Origin: Jiella endophytica
Lineage (GTDB): Bacteria; Pseudomonadota; Alphaproteobacteria; Rhizobiales; Rhizobiaceae
Assembly: GCF_004519335.1 (NCBI RefSeq)
Contig: NZ_SOZD01000008.1
Location: forward strand, 1 to 64,000
Reading direction: 5' to 3'
DNA length: 64,000 bases
Under the pieces are notes generated by a model. It had not been told where the DNA came from and made no database searches. It worked only from the letters and a program-made list of their open reading frames with translations. A program made the position numbers and the translations under genes. Of this stretch, positions 27,131-37,200 are shown piece after piece. Within the stretch, counting starts at the first letter, position 1. Each line of letters begins with the position of its first letter.

Positions 27131-28573
27131 TCAGCCACGGGCGAGCGCCTTTTCCGCGGCTTCAAGCCCCCATTCGAGCAGCCTGCCGGCGGCCTCGCCG
27201 CTGGCCGCCTCGACATAGCACCGAAGCTCCGGCGCATTGCCCGAGGCGCGGTAATGCACCGTCTCGCCGGATCGAAGGGAGATCCGCAGCCCGTCGAGGT
27301 GGTTGACGTCGGTTACCTCGCCGATGGCCGAGAAGAACGCCTCGCGATAGGCCTGGTCGCCCGCCAGTCTTTCGAGAAACGGTGAGCTCTCGCTCGCCGG
27401 TACCTCTTGCAGGCGATGGGCCGCGGTAAACCCGGCATCGAGCCCGTCGACGAGCTTTGCCAGCGGCGTCTTCGTCGCGGCCATCTCGGCGAGGACCGCG
27501 ATGATCGGCAGCAGGCTGTCGCGGGTCGCAAGGGCCGCGAGGCTGCGCCCCTCGCGCTCGACGTCGGAGCCGAGAAGCAGGCCGCCATTCGCCTCGAAGC
27601 CGACAATGCCGGGCTCGCCCGCCTTCGCGCCCTCCTCCATCGCCGCGATGACGAAGGGGCTGCCGACCCTGGTGCGCCGGACGGTCCTGGCGATCCCCGA
27701 ACGCTCGATCGCCGAACTCGAGGTTACCGGCGTGACGATGGTCGACAAGCCGAGATGATGGGCGGTGAGGAGCCCGATGACGTCGCCCCGCAAGACCGTG
27801 CCCTCGGCATCGGCGACGAGCGGCCGGTCGGCGTCGCCGTCCGTCGAGACGAAAGCGTCGCAGCGCTTTTCCGCGGCCCAGCCCTTCAGGAGTTCCAGAT
27901 CCTCCGGCCGGTGCGCCTCGGTATCGACCGGGATGAAGCTGTCAGCCCGCCCGTAGCGAAGCGTCTCGGCCCCGAGCCTCTCCAGCGTTTCCGCCAGGAT
28001 GTCGCGGGCGACGGAGGAATGCTGGTAGACGCCGATGGTGAGACCCGTGAGGGCGTCCGGCCCGAAGAAGGCCGCGTAGCGCTCGATATAGGGCGTCACC
28101 GCGTCGAGGGTTTGGGCTGGTCGCTGCCATTCGCCGCGCGCCTCGAATTCGAGGAGATCCCGCTCGCCGAGGGCCGCGAAGGCCTCGAGGATGCCGGCCT
28201 CGTCCGCCTTGCCGATCTCGCCGGCCGGCGAATAGAATTTCAGGCCGTTGCGGTCGTCGGGAATGTGGCTGCCGGTGACCATGATCGCCGCGGCCTGGCG
28301 CTCCAGCGCGGCAAGAGCCAGCGCCGGCGTCGGCAACGCGCCGCAGTCGATCGGCTCGAAGCCGGCAGCCTCTGCGGCGGCGAGCACAAGCCCGGCGATC
28401 TCGGGACTGCTCGATCTGAGATCCCGACCGACCAGCAGCTCGCGCGACTTGCGTGCGAGCCCCGCCACGTCGAGATGGCGCAGGAAGGCGAGGCTGTAGC
28501 CGTAGCTCGGCCAGCCGAGGAGATCGCCGACGAGGCCGCGCAGCCCGCTGGTGCCGAATTTCAGGCTGGTCAT
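27131..28573 (-). CDS. Phosphomannomutase (alpha-D-phosphohexomutase family)
   Basis: 480 aa. Starts FGTSGLRGLVGDL; catalytic phosphoserine loop TGSHIPDDRNG (Ser near residue 103), metal-binding loop STDGDADRPLV and a sugar-binding loop near ANGGLLLGSD; C-terminal phosphate-binding RASGNAPELRCYVE. Interconverts mannose-6-phosphate and mannose-1-phosphate. It lies 47 nt downstream of manC on the same strand, so the two genes supply GDP-mannose for surface polysaccharide. The start has GGACGAGGAC upstream. Confidence 0.88.
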   Translation of the reverse strand: MTSLKFGTSGLRGLVGDLLGWPSYGYSLAFLRHLDVAGLARKSRELLVGRDLRSSSPEIAGLVLAAAEAAGFEPIDCGALPTPALALAALERQAAAIMVTGSHIPDDRNGLKFYSPAGEIGKADEAGILEAFAALGERDLLEFEARGEWQRPAQTLDAVTPYIERYAAFFGPDALTGLTIGVYQHSSVARDILAETLERLGAETLRYGRADSFIPVDTEAHRPEDLELLKGWAAEKRCDAFVSTDGDADRPLVADAEGTVLRGDVIGLLTAHHLGLSTIVTPVTSSSAIERSGIARTVRRTRVGSPFVIAAMEEGAKAGEPGIVGFEANGGLLLGSDVEREGRSLAALATRDSLLPIIAVLAEMAATKTPLAKLVDGLDAGFTAAHRLQEVPASESSPFLERLAGDQAYREAFFSAIGEVTDVNHLDGLRISLRSGETVHYRASGNAPELRCYVEAASGEAAGRLLEWGLEAAEKALARG

Positions 28574-28620
28574 GTCCGTCCTCGTCCTTTGCCTGCCAGA
28601 AGAGCGCCGCGCCGAGGCCC

Positions 28621-30042
28621 TCAGCTTCTGGCGTAGACGTCCTCGATGCGGACGATGTCGTCCTCGCCGGTATAGCTGCCGACCTGCACCTCGATGAGCT
28701 TCAGGTCGATCTTGCCGGGATTGTGCAGCCGGTGGACGCAGCCGATCGGCAGATAGGCCGCCTCGTTCTCGTGATAGAACTTCACCTCGCCGTCGATGGT
28801 GACTTCCGCAGTCCCATGGACGACCACCCAGTGCTCGGCGCGGTGGTGGTGACGCTGCAGCGACAGCCGGCCGCCGGGCTTGACGCAGATGTGCTTCACC
28901 TGAAACCGGTCGCCGATGTCGATCCGCTGGTACCAGCCCCAGGGCCGGTGGATGCGAAGGTGTTCGCCCGCCTCGCGCCGGCCGGCCTTCTTCAATTCGC
29001 CGACGAGGGTCTTCACCTGCGGTGCGGCAGCCATCGAGGCGACCAGCACCGCGTCATGGGTGGTGACGACGACGACGTCGTCGAGGCCGAGCACGGTGGT
29101 CAGCGTCTCTTCCGAGCGCACGAAGCTGTTGGTCGTCTCGATCGCCAGGACGTCGCCTTCGAGGCAGTTGCCGTTGTCGTCCTTGTCCTTCACCTGATGC
29201 AGCGAATCCCACGAGCCGATGTCCGACCAGCCGAATTCGGCGGCGAGCACGCCGCCCGCCCGGGTCTTCTCCATCACCGCATAGTCGATGGAGATCGTCG
29301 GCGAGGCGGCAAATGCGGCAGCATCCAGCCGGACGAAGTCGAGGTCGCGCGCCGCCCTGTCGACCGCCTCGCGGGCGGCGGACAGGACGTTCGGGGCATG
29401 GGCCTCGAGCTCGCCCAGCATCACCTCGATCGAAAAGGCGAAGTTTCCGGAGTTCCAGACATAGCCCTCGGCGATGTAGCCCTCGGCCGTCGCCCGGTCG
29501 GGCTTTTCGACGAAGCGCTCAATCGAGCGGGCGCCCTCTCCGAGGCTCTCGGCGCCCGGATGGATGTAGCCATAGGCCGTCGAGGGATGGTCCGGGGTGA
29601 TGCCGAGGGTCATGATCCGGCCGGTCGCGGCAACGCTCGCTGCCTTGCGCACCGCCTCGCGAAAGCCCGGCTCGTCGCGGATGACGTGGTCCGATGCCAG
29701 CAGCAGGCAGACGCCGCCGATGCCCTGGCGTTCGGCCATCAGCGCGCCGACGGCGACGGCCGCGGCGCTGTCGCGGCGTTCGGGCTCGAGCACGATCTCG
29801 GCCTCGATGCCGAGCGCCGCCAGCTGCTCGGCGGTGATGAAGCGGAAGTCGTTGTTGGTGACGACGATCGGCCGGCCGAAGCCTTCGCCGACCACCCGGC
29901 GCATCGTCGCCTGGAAGGCCGACAGCCCGCCGTCGAGGAGCTGGATGAACTGCTTCGGCATCGTGTCACGCGACACCGGCCAAAGCCTGGACCCGGCGCC
30001 GCCGGCCATGATGATCGGGATGATGGTGGGCGATGCTGCCAT
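28621..30042 (-). CDS. manC: Mannose-1-phosphate guanylyltransferase / mannose-6-phosphate isomerase
   Basis: 473 aa bifunctional type II enzyme. N-terminal pyrophosphorylase signature MAGGAGSRLWPVSRDTMPKQ, then FVEKPD and EFGWSDIGSWDSL; C-terminal cupin isomerase domain with RPWGWYQRID, KPGGRLSLQRHHHRAEHW and PIGCVHRLHNPG, which hold the metal His residues. Makes GDP-mannose together with the downstream phosphomannomutase. The start is set at 30042 (MAASPTIIPIIM); longer starts add an unrelated Arg-rich extension. Confidence 0.92.
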   Translation of the reverse strand: MAASPTIIPIIMAGGAGSRLWPVSRDTMPKQFIQLLDGGLSAFQATMRRVVGEGFGRPIVVTNNDFRFITAEQLAALGIEAEIVLEPERRDSAAAVAVGALMAERQGIGGVCLLLASDHVIRDEPGFREAVRKAASVAATGRIMTLGITPDHPSTAYGYIHPGAESLGEGARSIERFVEKPDRATAEGYIAEGYVWNSGNFAFSIEVMLGELEAHAPNVLSAAREAVDRAARDLDFVRLDAAAFAASPTISIDYAVMEKTRAGGVLAAEFGWSDIGSWDSLHQVKDKDDNGNCLEGDVLAIETTNSFVRSEETLTTVLGLDDVVVVTTHDAVLVASMAAAPQVKTLVGELKKAGRREAGEHLRIHRPWGWYQRIDIGDRFQVKHICVKPGGRLSLQRHHHRAEHWVVVHGTAEVTIDGEVKFYHENEAAYLPIGCVHRLHNPGKIDLKLIEVQVGSYTGEDDIVRIEDVYARS

Positions 30043-30555
30043 GGAGAAATTCACCGCTTGTGGTTTCGGCCGGGTCAGACGGTTGCTGGCTCCCCCGCGG
30101 GGTCGGTGCAAGCCATACCGTCCTTCGCCGCGGCTTTCCATAGGGCGAGCATATCACGCGGCCCGCCGACCGACGGGCTGCACGCCGATCATGGTGAACG
30201 GGCGGCAAGCCGCCCGACGCGTCGCCCAAGCTCTGCACGCGCAACACCGATCACATTAATTTCCGTTGCGTAAGCAAAATGATCAGGGCTACCTTCCGGC
30301 CGCGATACGTCCCGGGATCGCTGCTGCCCGCCCGACCATGCGTGCCGGGCAGCGCGCAAATCCCTCTGGTGCTTCCACTGCGGCCGTGGCGAACCCGGCA
30401 CGCTGCAGAGATTGGATCGTCGATGAGTGATCATGACCGACAGGGCAGGCACCGGCTCCTTCGCACGCATCCGCTTCACTCCCTTTTCCCGGCGCCGGCT
30501 TGCCCGAGCCGGCGACGCCTGCAACGCCCCTTCCCCATCCGTGAGGCCTGAACCG
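30043..30555. other. Divergent intergenic region between manC and the di-heme cytochrome gene
   Basis: 513 nt. It should hold the manC promoter (minus) and that of the cytochrome gene (plus). An AT-richer stretch around 30250-30285 is a plausible promoter area. Small frames here (30279-30551 and an in-frame extension from 30427) have no protein character. Confidence 0.4.
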
Positions 30556-32778
30556 ATGCCCAAGCACCGCAATGCCATCCTCGCCGGCACGGCGCTGTGT
30601 CTCTTCGTCGGCGCGTCGACGCCGCTCAAGGCGCAGCTCAGCGACGCCATCAACGACGCGATCCTCGGCGGCGGCCAGCGCCAGCCCCAGGTCGAGAACC
30701 CGCAGGCCCCCCCGCCCGCCGAGCAGCCGCCCGCAGCCGCAGAGCCGCCGGTGAGCGAACAGCCGCCTGCCGCAGCCGCTCCCGATCCGCAGCAGGATGC
30801 GCAGCCGGACCCTGCCGCCAAGGCGGATCCCGAACCGATCGCCCCGCCGGCCGCCGCCGAACAGCCGGCCGCCGCCGACGCCGACCCCAACTATTCGGGC
30901 GGTGGCCCGGCCCCGATGCCCGGCGCCGGCGCGCCGGTCCTCGCCCGGCTGACCAGCGGCGACGAACCCTCGCTCGGCACCGGCATCCGCCTCTCGCAGG
31001 AGGAGATTTCCAGCGGCAATGTCGGCTTCCGTCAGATGATGGAGATCGGCCGCCACCTGTTCACCCAGTCCTTCACCTCCGTCGAGGGCTATGGCGAGGG
31101 ACCGACGGGCCCGCGCGAGCAGAAGCGCCACCAGATGAACGGCAACGGCATCGGGCCGATGGCCGCCTTTGCCCAGATCCCCTGGATGCGCGTCCATGGC
31201 CTCGATGCGCAGGCCTGCCTCGAATGCCACAACGTCGCTGGCTTCGAGACGCCGGCCGGCGGCGCGACTCCCGGCCGGACGGTGCGTCCGGACCGCGTCT
31301 CCGGCGCCGGTGCGGTGACTTCGGCGGCGATCATCAACCCGCTGCTCGAGCTGCCGGCCCCGAAATGGGTGGTCGACGCCTTTGCCGAGCGTGGCGTGAC
31401 GGATCCCGGCAACATGTATGCCGTCTTCCTGCGCAATCCGCCGCATGTCTTCGGCGCCGGCTATACCCAGAAGCTCGCCGAGGAGATGAGCTTCGACCTT
31501 CTCTCCCAGCGCCGCGCGGCGATCGACCAGGCGGTGCAGAACCGCGGCCAGTGGTACGAGATCCGGCTGAACTCCAAGGGCACCAGCTTCGGCCGCTACC
31601 AGGTGCGCGTCGACCAGGGCGCACCTGCCCCTGGCGAACTCCTGCAGCCCTGCGGCAGCGAGCCCGGCCTGACCGAGCGCTGCGACCGGATCGAGGGCGT
31701 CAGCGAGGACTTCATCGTCCGTCCCTTCCAATGGAAGGGCATCGCCTCGAACATGCGCAACTTCGTGCGCGACGCGCTGAACTTCCATTTCGGCATGGTT
31801 CCGGACGAGCTGATCGCCCAGGGCGCCAATCCCGACCCCGATGGCGACGGCTTCGTCCACGAGGTCTCGATCGGCGAGGTCACGGCGCTGACGACCTTTG
31901 CCCTCGGTGCCCGCCCGCCCTCGGTCTTCACGCCGACGGACGCCGGCGAGGTGGCCGAGGTGGCGCGCGGCCGCAGCATCTTCGAGGGCCGCGCCGGCGG
32001 TGATCCGTCGGTCGCCTGCGTCACCTGCCATCAGTCGTCGAAGACCGTGCTGAACCCCGTCGTCCGGGTCCACGACCCGCGCCCCGACCAGGAATCGATG
32101 CGGATCGTCGCCCGGGAATCCTCCGGCACCGCCCCTGTCCTGACCGTCACCGAGAACGGTGTCGGCCTCGGCCAGGCGGCGCCGCGCGGCCTGCCGCTGC
32201 CGGTCGAGCAGGAGTTCCTCGAGGGCGGCCAGACCGCCGCCCAGGAACGGGCGGTCGCCGCGGCCGCAACGGCCAAGGAATCGACCGGCCGGCAGCTGCC
32301 GGCGGGCGCGGCCTTCGCCTTCAATCTCAACATGAACACGCCCTTCGAGGACCGCGTCTTCCTCGCCGCGCAGCCGCGGCTTGCCTCCGACGCCACCGGC
32401 GCCATCGTGGTGCCGCTGTTCTCGGACCTGAAGCGCCACAAGATGGGCCGCTGCCTCGCCGACGTCATCCATCAGCAGACCGACCGTGCCGGCGTCTTCG
32501 TGCCGCGGGACCAGTTCGTCACCCGGCCGCTCTGGGGCCTCGCCGATACCGGTCCCTGGCTGCATGACGGCCGGGCGCTCAGCATCCGCGACGCGATCCT
32601 GAAGCACTCCGACAATGCCTGTGCCGACAACGGTTCCGGCTATGTCAGCGAGGCGAACGCTGCGGTCGCCGCCTTCCAGGCGCTGCCCGAGGCGGATCAG
32701 AACGCCCTGATTGCCTTCCTCCACACCCTCCGGCTGCCCCGGGACACTGGCTTCGACGCCGTCGACCAGAACCGCTGA
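30556..32778 (+). CDS. Periplasmic di-heme c-type cytochrome, di-heme oxidoreductase-like
   Basis: 740 aa with a signal peptide (AILAGTALCLFVGASTPLKA). Right after it comes SDAINDAILGGG, a motif shared with two other exported proteins of this locus, then about 90 residues rich in Pro/Ala/Gln. Two haem c sites: ACLECH (Cys221) and ACVTCH (Cys488). The C-terminal LWGLADTGPWLHDGRALSIRDAI resembles the cytochrome c peroxidase/DUF1111 di-heme superfamily. Predicted role: periplasmic electron transfer or peroxide/thiol chemistry; the substrate is unknown. First gene of a 13-gene same-strand run. The start at 30556 is set by the signal peptide and GAGG upstream. Confidence 0.82.
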   Translation: MPKHRNAILAGTALCLFVGASTPLKAQLSDAINDAILGGGQRQPQVENPQAPPPAEQPPAAAEPPVSEQPPAAAAPDPQQDAQPDPAAKADPEPIAPPAAAEQPAAADADPNYSGGGPAPMPGAGAPVLARLTSGDEPSLGTGIRLSQEEISSGNVGFRQMMEIGRHLFTQSFTSVEGYGEGPTGPREQKRHQMNGNGIGPMAAFAQIPWMRVHGLDAQACLECHNVAGFETPAGGATPGRTVRPDRVSGAGAVTSAAIINPLLELPAPKWVVDAFAERGVTDPGNMYAVFLRNPPHVFGAGYTQKLAEEMSFDLLSQRRAAIDQAVQNRGQWYEIRLNSKGTSFGRYQVRVDQGAPAPGELLQPCGSEPGLTERCDRIEGVSEDFIVRPFQWKGIASNMRNFVRDALNFHFGMVPDELIAQGANPDPDGDGFVHEVSIGEVTALTTFALGARPPSVFTPTDAGEVAEVARGRSIFEGRAGGDPSVACVTCHQSSKTVLNPVVRVHDPRPDQESMRIVARESSGTAPVLTVTENGVGLGQAAPRGLPLPVEQEFLEGGQTAAQERAVAAAATAKESTGRQLPAGAAFAFNLNMNTPFEDRVFLAAQPRLASDATGAIVVPLFSDLKRHKMGRCLADVIHQQTDRAGVFVPRDQFVTRPLWGLADTGPWLHDGRALSIRDAILKHSDNACADNGSGYVSEANAAVAAFQALPEADQNALIAFLHTLRLPRDTGFDAVDQNR

Positions 32779-32831
32779 ACGCCGGAGCCCGGCGGCCCTC
32801 CTTCCCGGGGTCCCGACCATCAGCACCGGAC

Positions 32832-32870
32832 GACGCCCGACCCGAAATTCGCGGTCGGGCGTCGGCTTTT
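32832..32870 (+). terminator. Terminator after the di-heme cytochrome gene
   Basis: GACGCCCGACC and GGTCGGGCGTC form an 11-bp perfect stem, followed by GGCTTTT. A strong hairpin with a short, slightly displaced T tract; it may be partial. Confidence 0.7.
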
Positions 32871-32954
32871 GCACCCCGCCCCGCCGGATCGGGTCTGGGG
32901 CTTCCACTCGGCAAGCGAAATCCAGCGAGCTTTTCGACCCTGAGGAGATCAACG

Positions 32955-33980
32955 ATGCGCTCGATCCTTTCGACCACTGCCATCCTGACCGTGATGCTCT
33001 CCGGCGCGGCGCTCCAGCCGCAGGCCGCGCGGGCCGACGGCTACTACGCGCCGCGCGCCAGCGCTGCCGAGATCAACCACGTGATCAATGCCGGCTCCAC
33101 CGGCCACTACGCCCCGCGCTATGGCGGCGGCTACGGCTCTTCCGGCGGCTACGGCCACCGCGCCGGATATGTCTCCCGCGGCTACGGCCATGCCGACTAT
33201 GGGTACGGTCATGGCTACAGCGACCATGGCTACGGCGATCATGGCTACGGCTATGTCGACTACGGCTACGACCGTGACGACTACGGCTACGGCCGGGACC
33301 TCACCGACCTCGACGATTTCGGCACGGTGAACCGCGACGGCCGGCTGATCACCACCTACCGGACCTATTCGCCTTTCGCCCGGGTCATCCACTCTGCCGC
33401 TCCGGCGGACGAGATGGACGGCATGGCTTCCGAGATGGAACAGCCCGAGCCGCGCAGCGATGTCGGCCGGCCGATCCTCTTTGCGTCCGGCAGCGGCGAT
33501 CTCAGCGAGACGGCGACGGCCGATCTCGACCGCATCGGCAACATCCTTCTCGCCTATGCCGAGACTGACGTCCGCATCCTGATCTCGGCCTATACCGACG
33601 CCACCGGCACCCGCGAGCAGAACGAGGCGATCTCGAAGAAGCGCATCGAGACGGTGAAGTCCTACCTCGCCGACAAGTTCGACATCCAGGTCGAGCGCTT
33701 TGTCGAAGCGCCGATCGGCGAAGCGACGGCGCCCGGGATCGACGATCCGCTGGCCGCGGAAAACCGCCAGGTGGTGATCTCGCTGCTCGGCCTTGATCTC
33801 GACAAGGCCGGCGACCGGGTCGCCGATCGCGACGCCGTCGAGGCGGAGCCGACCTGCAGTGTGCCGGCCTATCCCTATGCCGGCTACAGGGTCGAGGGAC
33901 GCGTCGTCGCGGCGGGCTTCCAGGATCTCGACGATTTCGGCGGCGGCCGGCTGATCGAGGTCTGCAAGGTCGGGCACTGA
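32955..33980 (+). CDS. OmpA-domain exported protein with Gly/Tyr/His-rich repeats
   Basis: 341 aa. Signal peptide to about residue 28, then ASAAEINHVINAGS, then a Gly/Tyr/His-rich tract of short YGxGY and DHGYG repeats (residues about 50-115). A C-terminal OmpA-like peptidoglycan-binding domain spans about residues 170-275: ILFASGSGDLSETATADLDR then YTDATGTREQNEAISKKRIE. Two C-terminal Cys (TCSVPAYPYAGY, EVCKVGH) could form a disulfide. Likely links the outer envelope to the wall. Start with TGAGGAGATCAACG. Confidence 0.78.
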   Translation: MRSILSTTAILTVMLSGAALQPQAARADGYYAPRASAAEINHVINAGSTGHYAPRYGGGYGSSGGYGHRAGYVSRGYGHADYGYGHGYSDHGYGDHGYGYVDYGYDRDDYGYGRDLTDLDDFGTVNRDGRLITTYRTYSPFARVIHSAAPADEMDGMASEMEQPEPRSDVGRPILFASGSGDLSETATADLDRIGNILLAYAETDVRILISAYTDATGTREQNEAISKKRIETVKSYLADKFDIQVERFVEAPIGEATAPGIDDPLAAENRQVVISLLGLDLDKAGDRVADRDAVEAEPTCSVPAYPYAGYRVEGRVVAAGFQDLDDFGGGRLIEVCKVGH

Positions 33981-33990
33981 CCGATCGGAG

Positions 33991-34016
33991 CGGGCCGGCC
34001 AACGCCGGCCCGTTCG
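33991..34016 (+). terminator. Hairpin after the OmpA-repeat gene
   Basis: CGGGCCGGC, loop CAAC, GCCGGCCCG, then TTCG. A perfect 9-bp GC stem 10 nt after the stop codon. The T tract is minimal, so it may be a terminator or only an mRNA 3'-end stabiliser. Confidence 0.5.
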
Positions 34017-34030
34017 ACACGCCAAGGCGA

Positions 34031-34099
34031 GCGGTTCGATTCCGACATCTGATCTGCAGCCCACATCGATCGGAGCTCGAATGTCGAATTCGCTGCACC
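34031..34099. repeat. Hybrid copy of the palindromic element at 6259-6420
   Basis: Left arm (34031-34051) GCGGTTCGATTCCGACATCT resembles hairpin B of the 6.3-kb element; right arm (34078-34099) CGAATGTCGAATTCGCTGC resembles the right arm of hairpin A. The two arms pair imperfectly. It is placed between two genes, as the other copy is. Confidence 0.6.
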
Positions 34100-34294
34100 A
34101 GGCCTCCGGCGACGGCCCAGCGACACCCGATGCTCCCGCAGCCGCGTGTTCATGTCTCAGTCACGCTACGTAAGATTGCATCATTCCGGCCTTCGAGACT
34201 TGCGGCGGCCCTCTCTTGCGAGCAACCGTCCCCATGGCTTCCAATCGAACGGCTTCATGATAGACTTATCACGGTCATAAAGGACGCAACGGCG

Positions 34295-37200
34295 ATGTGC
34301 GGAGTTCTGAAAAGCGGATTTCTCCTGCGTCATCTCTTCGTCTACACTTTTTTCGCCCTGGTTTTTGCCGGAACTGCAGCAGGCGCTGCCGAGAGGGAAG
34401 TGTTGCGGCCGGGAGCGCCCGTCGTCGACACCGTCCGCGCCGAGGTGACCGCCGCGATCGCCGGCATCCTCACCTCCAACTGCATCGCGCCCGACGCGCC
34501 CCGCCCCTACGATCTCACCTATCTCGGCCTTCCCGCCGGCGACCCGCACGTGTCGGAGAGCCTGCGCTCGCGCATTAACGGCGCGATGCAGGACGCGATC
34601 CGGGGCTCGGGCCTGGCGATCAACGTCAACACCGCCGAGAACGCCCGCGTGCTTCTGCCGATCCTCGGCTCCGGCGGCGAGAGCGGCCGCCAGCTCGAGC
34701 AGATGGTCAACCGGCTATACGCCTCGACCTTCGCCGTCGCCGTCCAGGCATCGCGGCCGACGGTCGACGTCTCGCGCCTGACCATCTCGATCTTCGCGCG
34801 CTCCGGCTCCGGCTCCTACAGCTGCAACCGCACCGTCGGCGTCAATCTTCACCTGCCGTCCTTCACCGCGATCGGCGACTTCCGCGGCTCCAGCGTCGAC
34901 CTCGTCGAGCTCTCCGGCGCCTACCAGTCGGTGCTCGCCGGCGTCGCGCCGAAGCTGTCGAGCGCCGCCAGCCTGTCGTTCCGGCCGGACATGCGGATCG
35001 ACGGCAACTGCTCGCTGTCGCAGCGCGCCGCCGACACCTTCACCACCGCCTATTTCCAGATGCAGGAGGGCGAGCTCGCCGCCTGGCTCGACGGCAAGCC
35101 TCTGCCGGCGCTGATGACCGGGCAGAACACGCCCGAGGGCGGCACGAAAGACGGCGACGCGAAAGATGGCGGCATCGTCATGGAGGTCGCCTACCGCCTG
35201 CCGGAGCGCGACAGCCGCATCGTCGACCTGACGATCACCATCCGCCAGGCCGACACGGTGCTGGCGCGGCGCCGCGCCCTGGCCGTCGCCGACGACGGCA
35301 TGCTCGACGGCTGCCGCCCGGCCGCCATCGTCGAAGCCGCGACGGAGCCGGCGGCTCCCGCAACCGCCTCCAAACCCGAAACGGCCCCCAAAAAGCCCGC
35401 GGACGCCGCCAAGGCCGACCAGCCGGCAGCTGCCACCCCGGTCGACCAGGCCGATCAGACCGTGCAGGCGGACGCGGCGACCAAGGACGCCACCGCCGCT
35501 GCCGACGACACCGGCCAGCCGCAGCGCCATCTCTTCATCATCGCCAACCACACCTACCGCTATGCCGAGGATGTGCGCTACGCCAGCAACGACGCGAGCG
35601 CCATCGAGAAGCTCTTCGTCGAACAGTTCGGCCTCGCCCCGGCGAACATCACCCGCTACGAGGATCTGACCAAGGCCGAGCTCGAATATCTGTTCGGCGA
35701 CGCCGACAAGCCGGGCACCATCGCCAACCAGGTGAGCGGCCCGAATGCCGAGGTCTATGTCTATTTCGTCGGCCACGGCTCGCGCTCCTTCATGGGCGGC
35801 GGGTCGGACCGCACGCCCTATCTCCTCGGCGCCGACAGCCGGCCGGACCGGCTCGACCTGACCGGCTACGACCTCAACACCATGATCGGCCAGCTCGCCG
35901 CCATGCGCGAAAAGGCGTTCCCGAAGGGCCGGGTGGTGGTGATGCTGGAGAGCTGCTTTTCCGGCCGCTCCGACGCCGGCGATCTCGTCACCGGAATCAG
36001 CGCGCCGAATTCCGGCGCGGCCCCGGTGCTGAAGGCCGGCAAGGGCGTGACGCTGATTGCCGCGGCCCATTCCGATCAGGTCGCCGTCTGGGATTCCGAC
36101 TACCGCCACGGCGTCTTCACCGATGCCCTCGTCTCGGCGCTCTACGGCGAGGCCGACGAGGCCCGCTTCGGCGGCAATGCCGACGGCCGCGTCACCGTGG
36201 CGGAACTCGAGAGCTTCCTCGATACACGGATGTCGCGCCGCATCAAGCAGCTGCGTCCGGAATTCCGCCAGACGCCGGAAATCGACGGCGCCGCGGCGGG
36301 CGACATCATCTTCACCCTGCCCGGCGACGGCATCGGCCGCGAGGAGGCAACCGAGCGCGAGCACTACGAACTGCTCACCGCGCGGGAAATCCTCGAATCC
36401 AAGGACCTCGGCGGCATCCAGCCCTATCTTCGCGGCTGCGTCTACTGCCCGCTGAAGGAGGAGCTCCGCGATCTCGTCCAGACCGAACGGCGGCGCGAGG
36501 CGATCTGCCGGGCCGAGGAGCGGCACGCCGCCGAACTCCTCAAGCGCGGCAGCGCACTCGAGATCGGCGCCTATCTGCAGGGCTGCGAATGCTGCGGCGA
36601 CAAGAAGCCGCTGGAGGATCGCCTCGCCGCGCTGAAGCAACCGGATCCCGGCGCGCTGAAGGACGAGGCGCTCTGGGCCGCGGCGGAAAAGGACGGGACC
36701 CTCGACGCCTACTGGTACTATGTCCAGAACTGCGAGGACTGCACCAAGAAGCGCGACGGCGAGAAGAAGGTCGCCGGCATCTGCCAGCGTGCCCATGAGA
36801 CGGTCGAGACGCAGTTTCCGGCCGACCGCTCCTATGACGGGCTGCTGCGCTACCTCGCCAGCTGCAACGACCTGCCGCCGGTCTGCGGCGCCTGCCGCCG
36901 GATGGGCGAGGCGATCAAGCTCGTCGCCGAGATCGAGAGCCGGCCGGACTTCGCCTCCCGGGACGACAACCCGATCACCATCCCGCATGCGCCGGAGCGG
37001 GCCGCCGCCGTCGAGAGCGAGGATCTGAAGTCCTACAAGACGGTGATGCTCTCCTCGAACTCCGCCGACTACGACGCCTTTCTCGAGCACTATCCGACCA
37101 GCGTCTACGTCCCCGAAATCAAGGAGCGGCTGACCAGCCTGCTCGCCCAGGAGGCCACCTGGGAGGAAGTCTCCAACCTCCACACGGTCGAGGCCTATCG

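Noticed and set aside
30279-30551. Frame upstream of the di-heme cytochrome
   Set aside because: Arg/Pro-rich antisense-like product; the signal peptide at 30556 fixes the real gene start.
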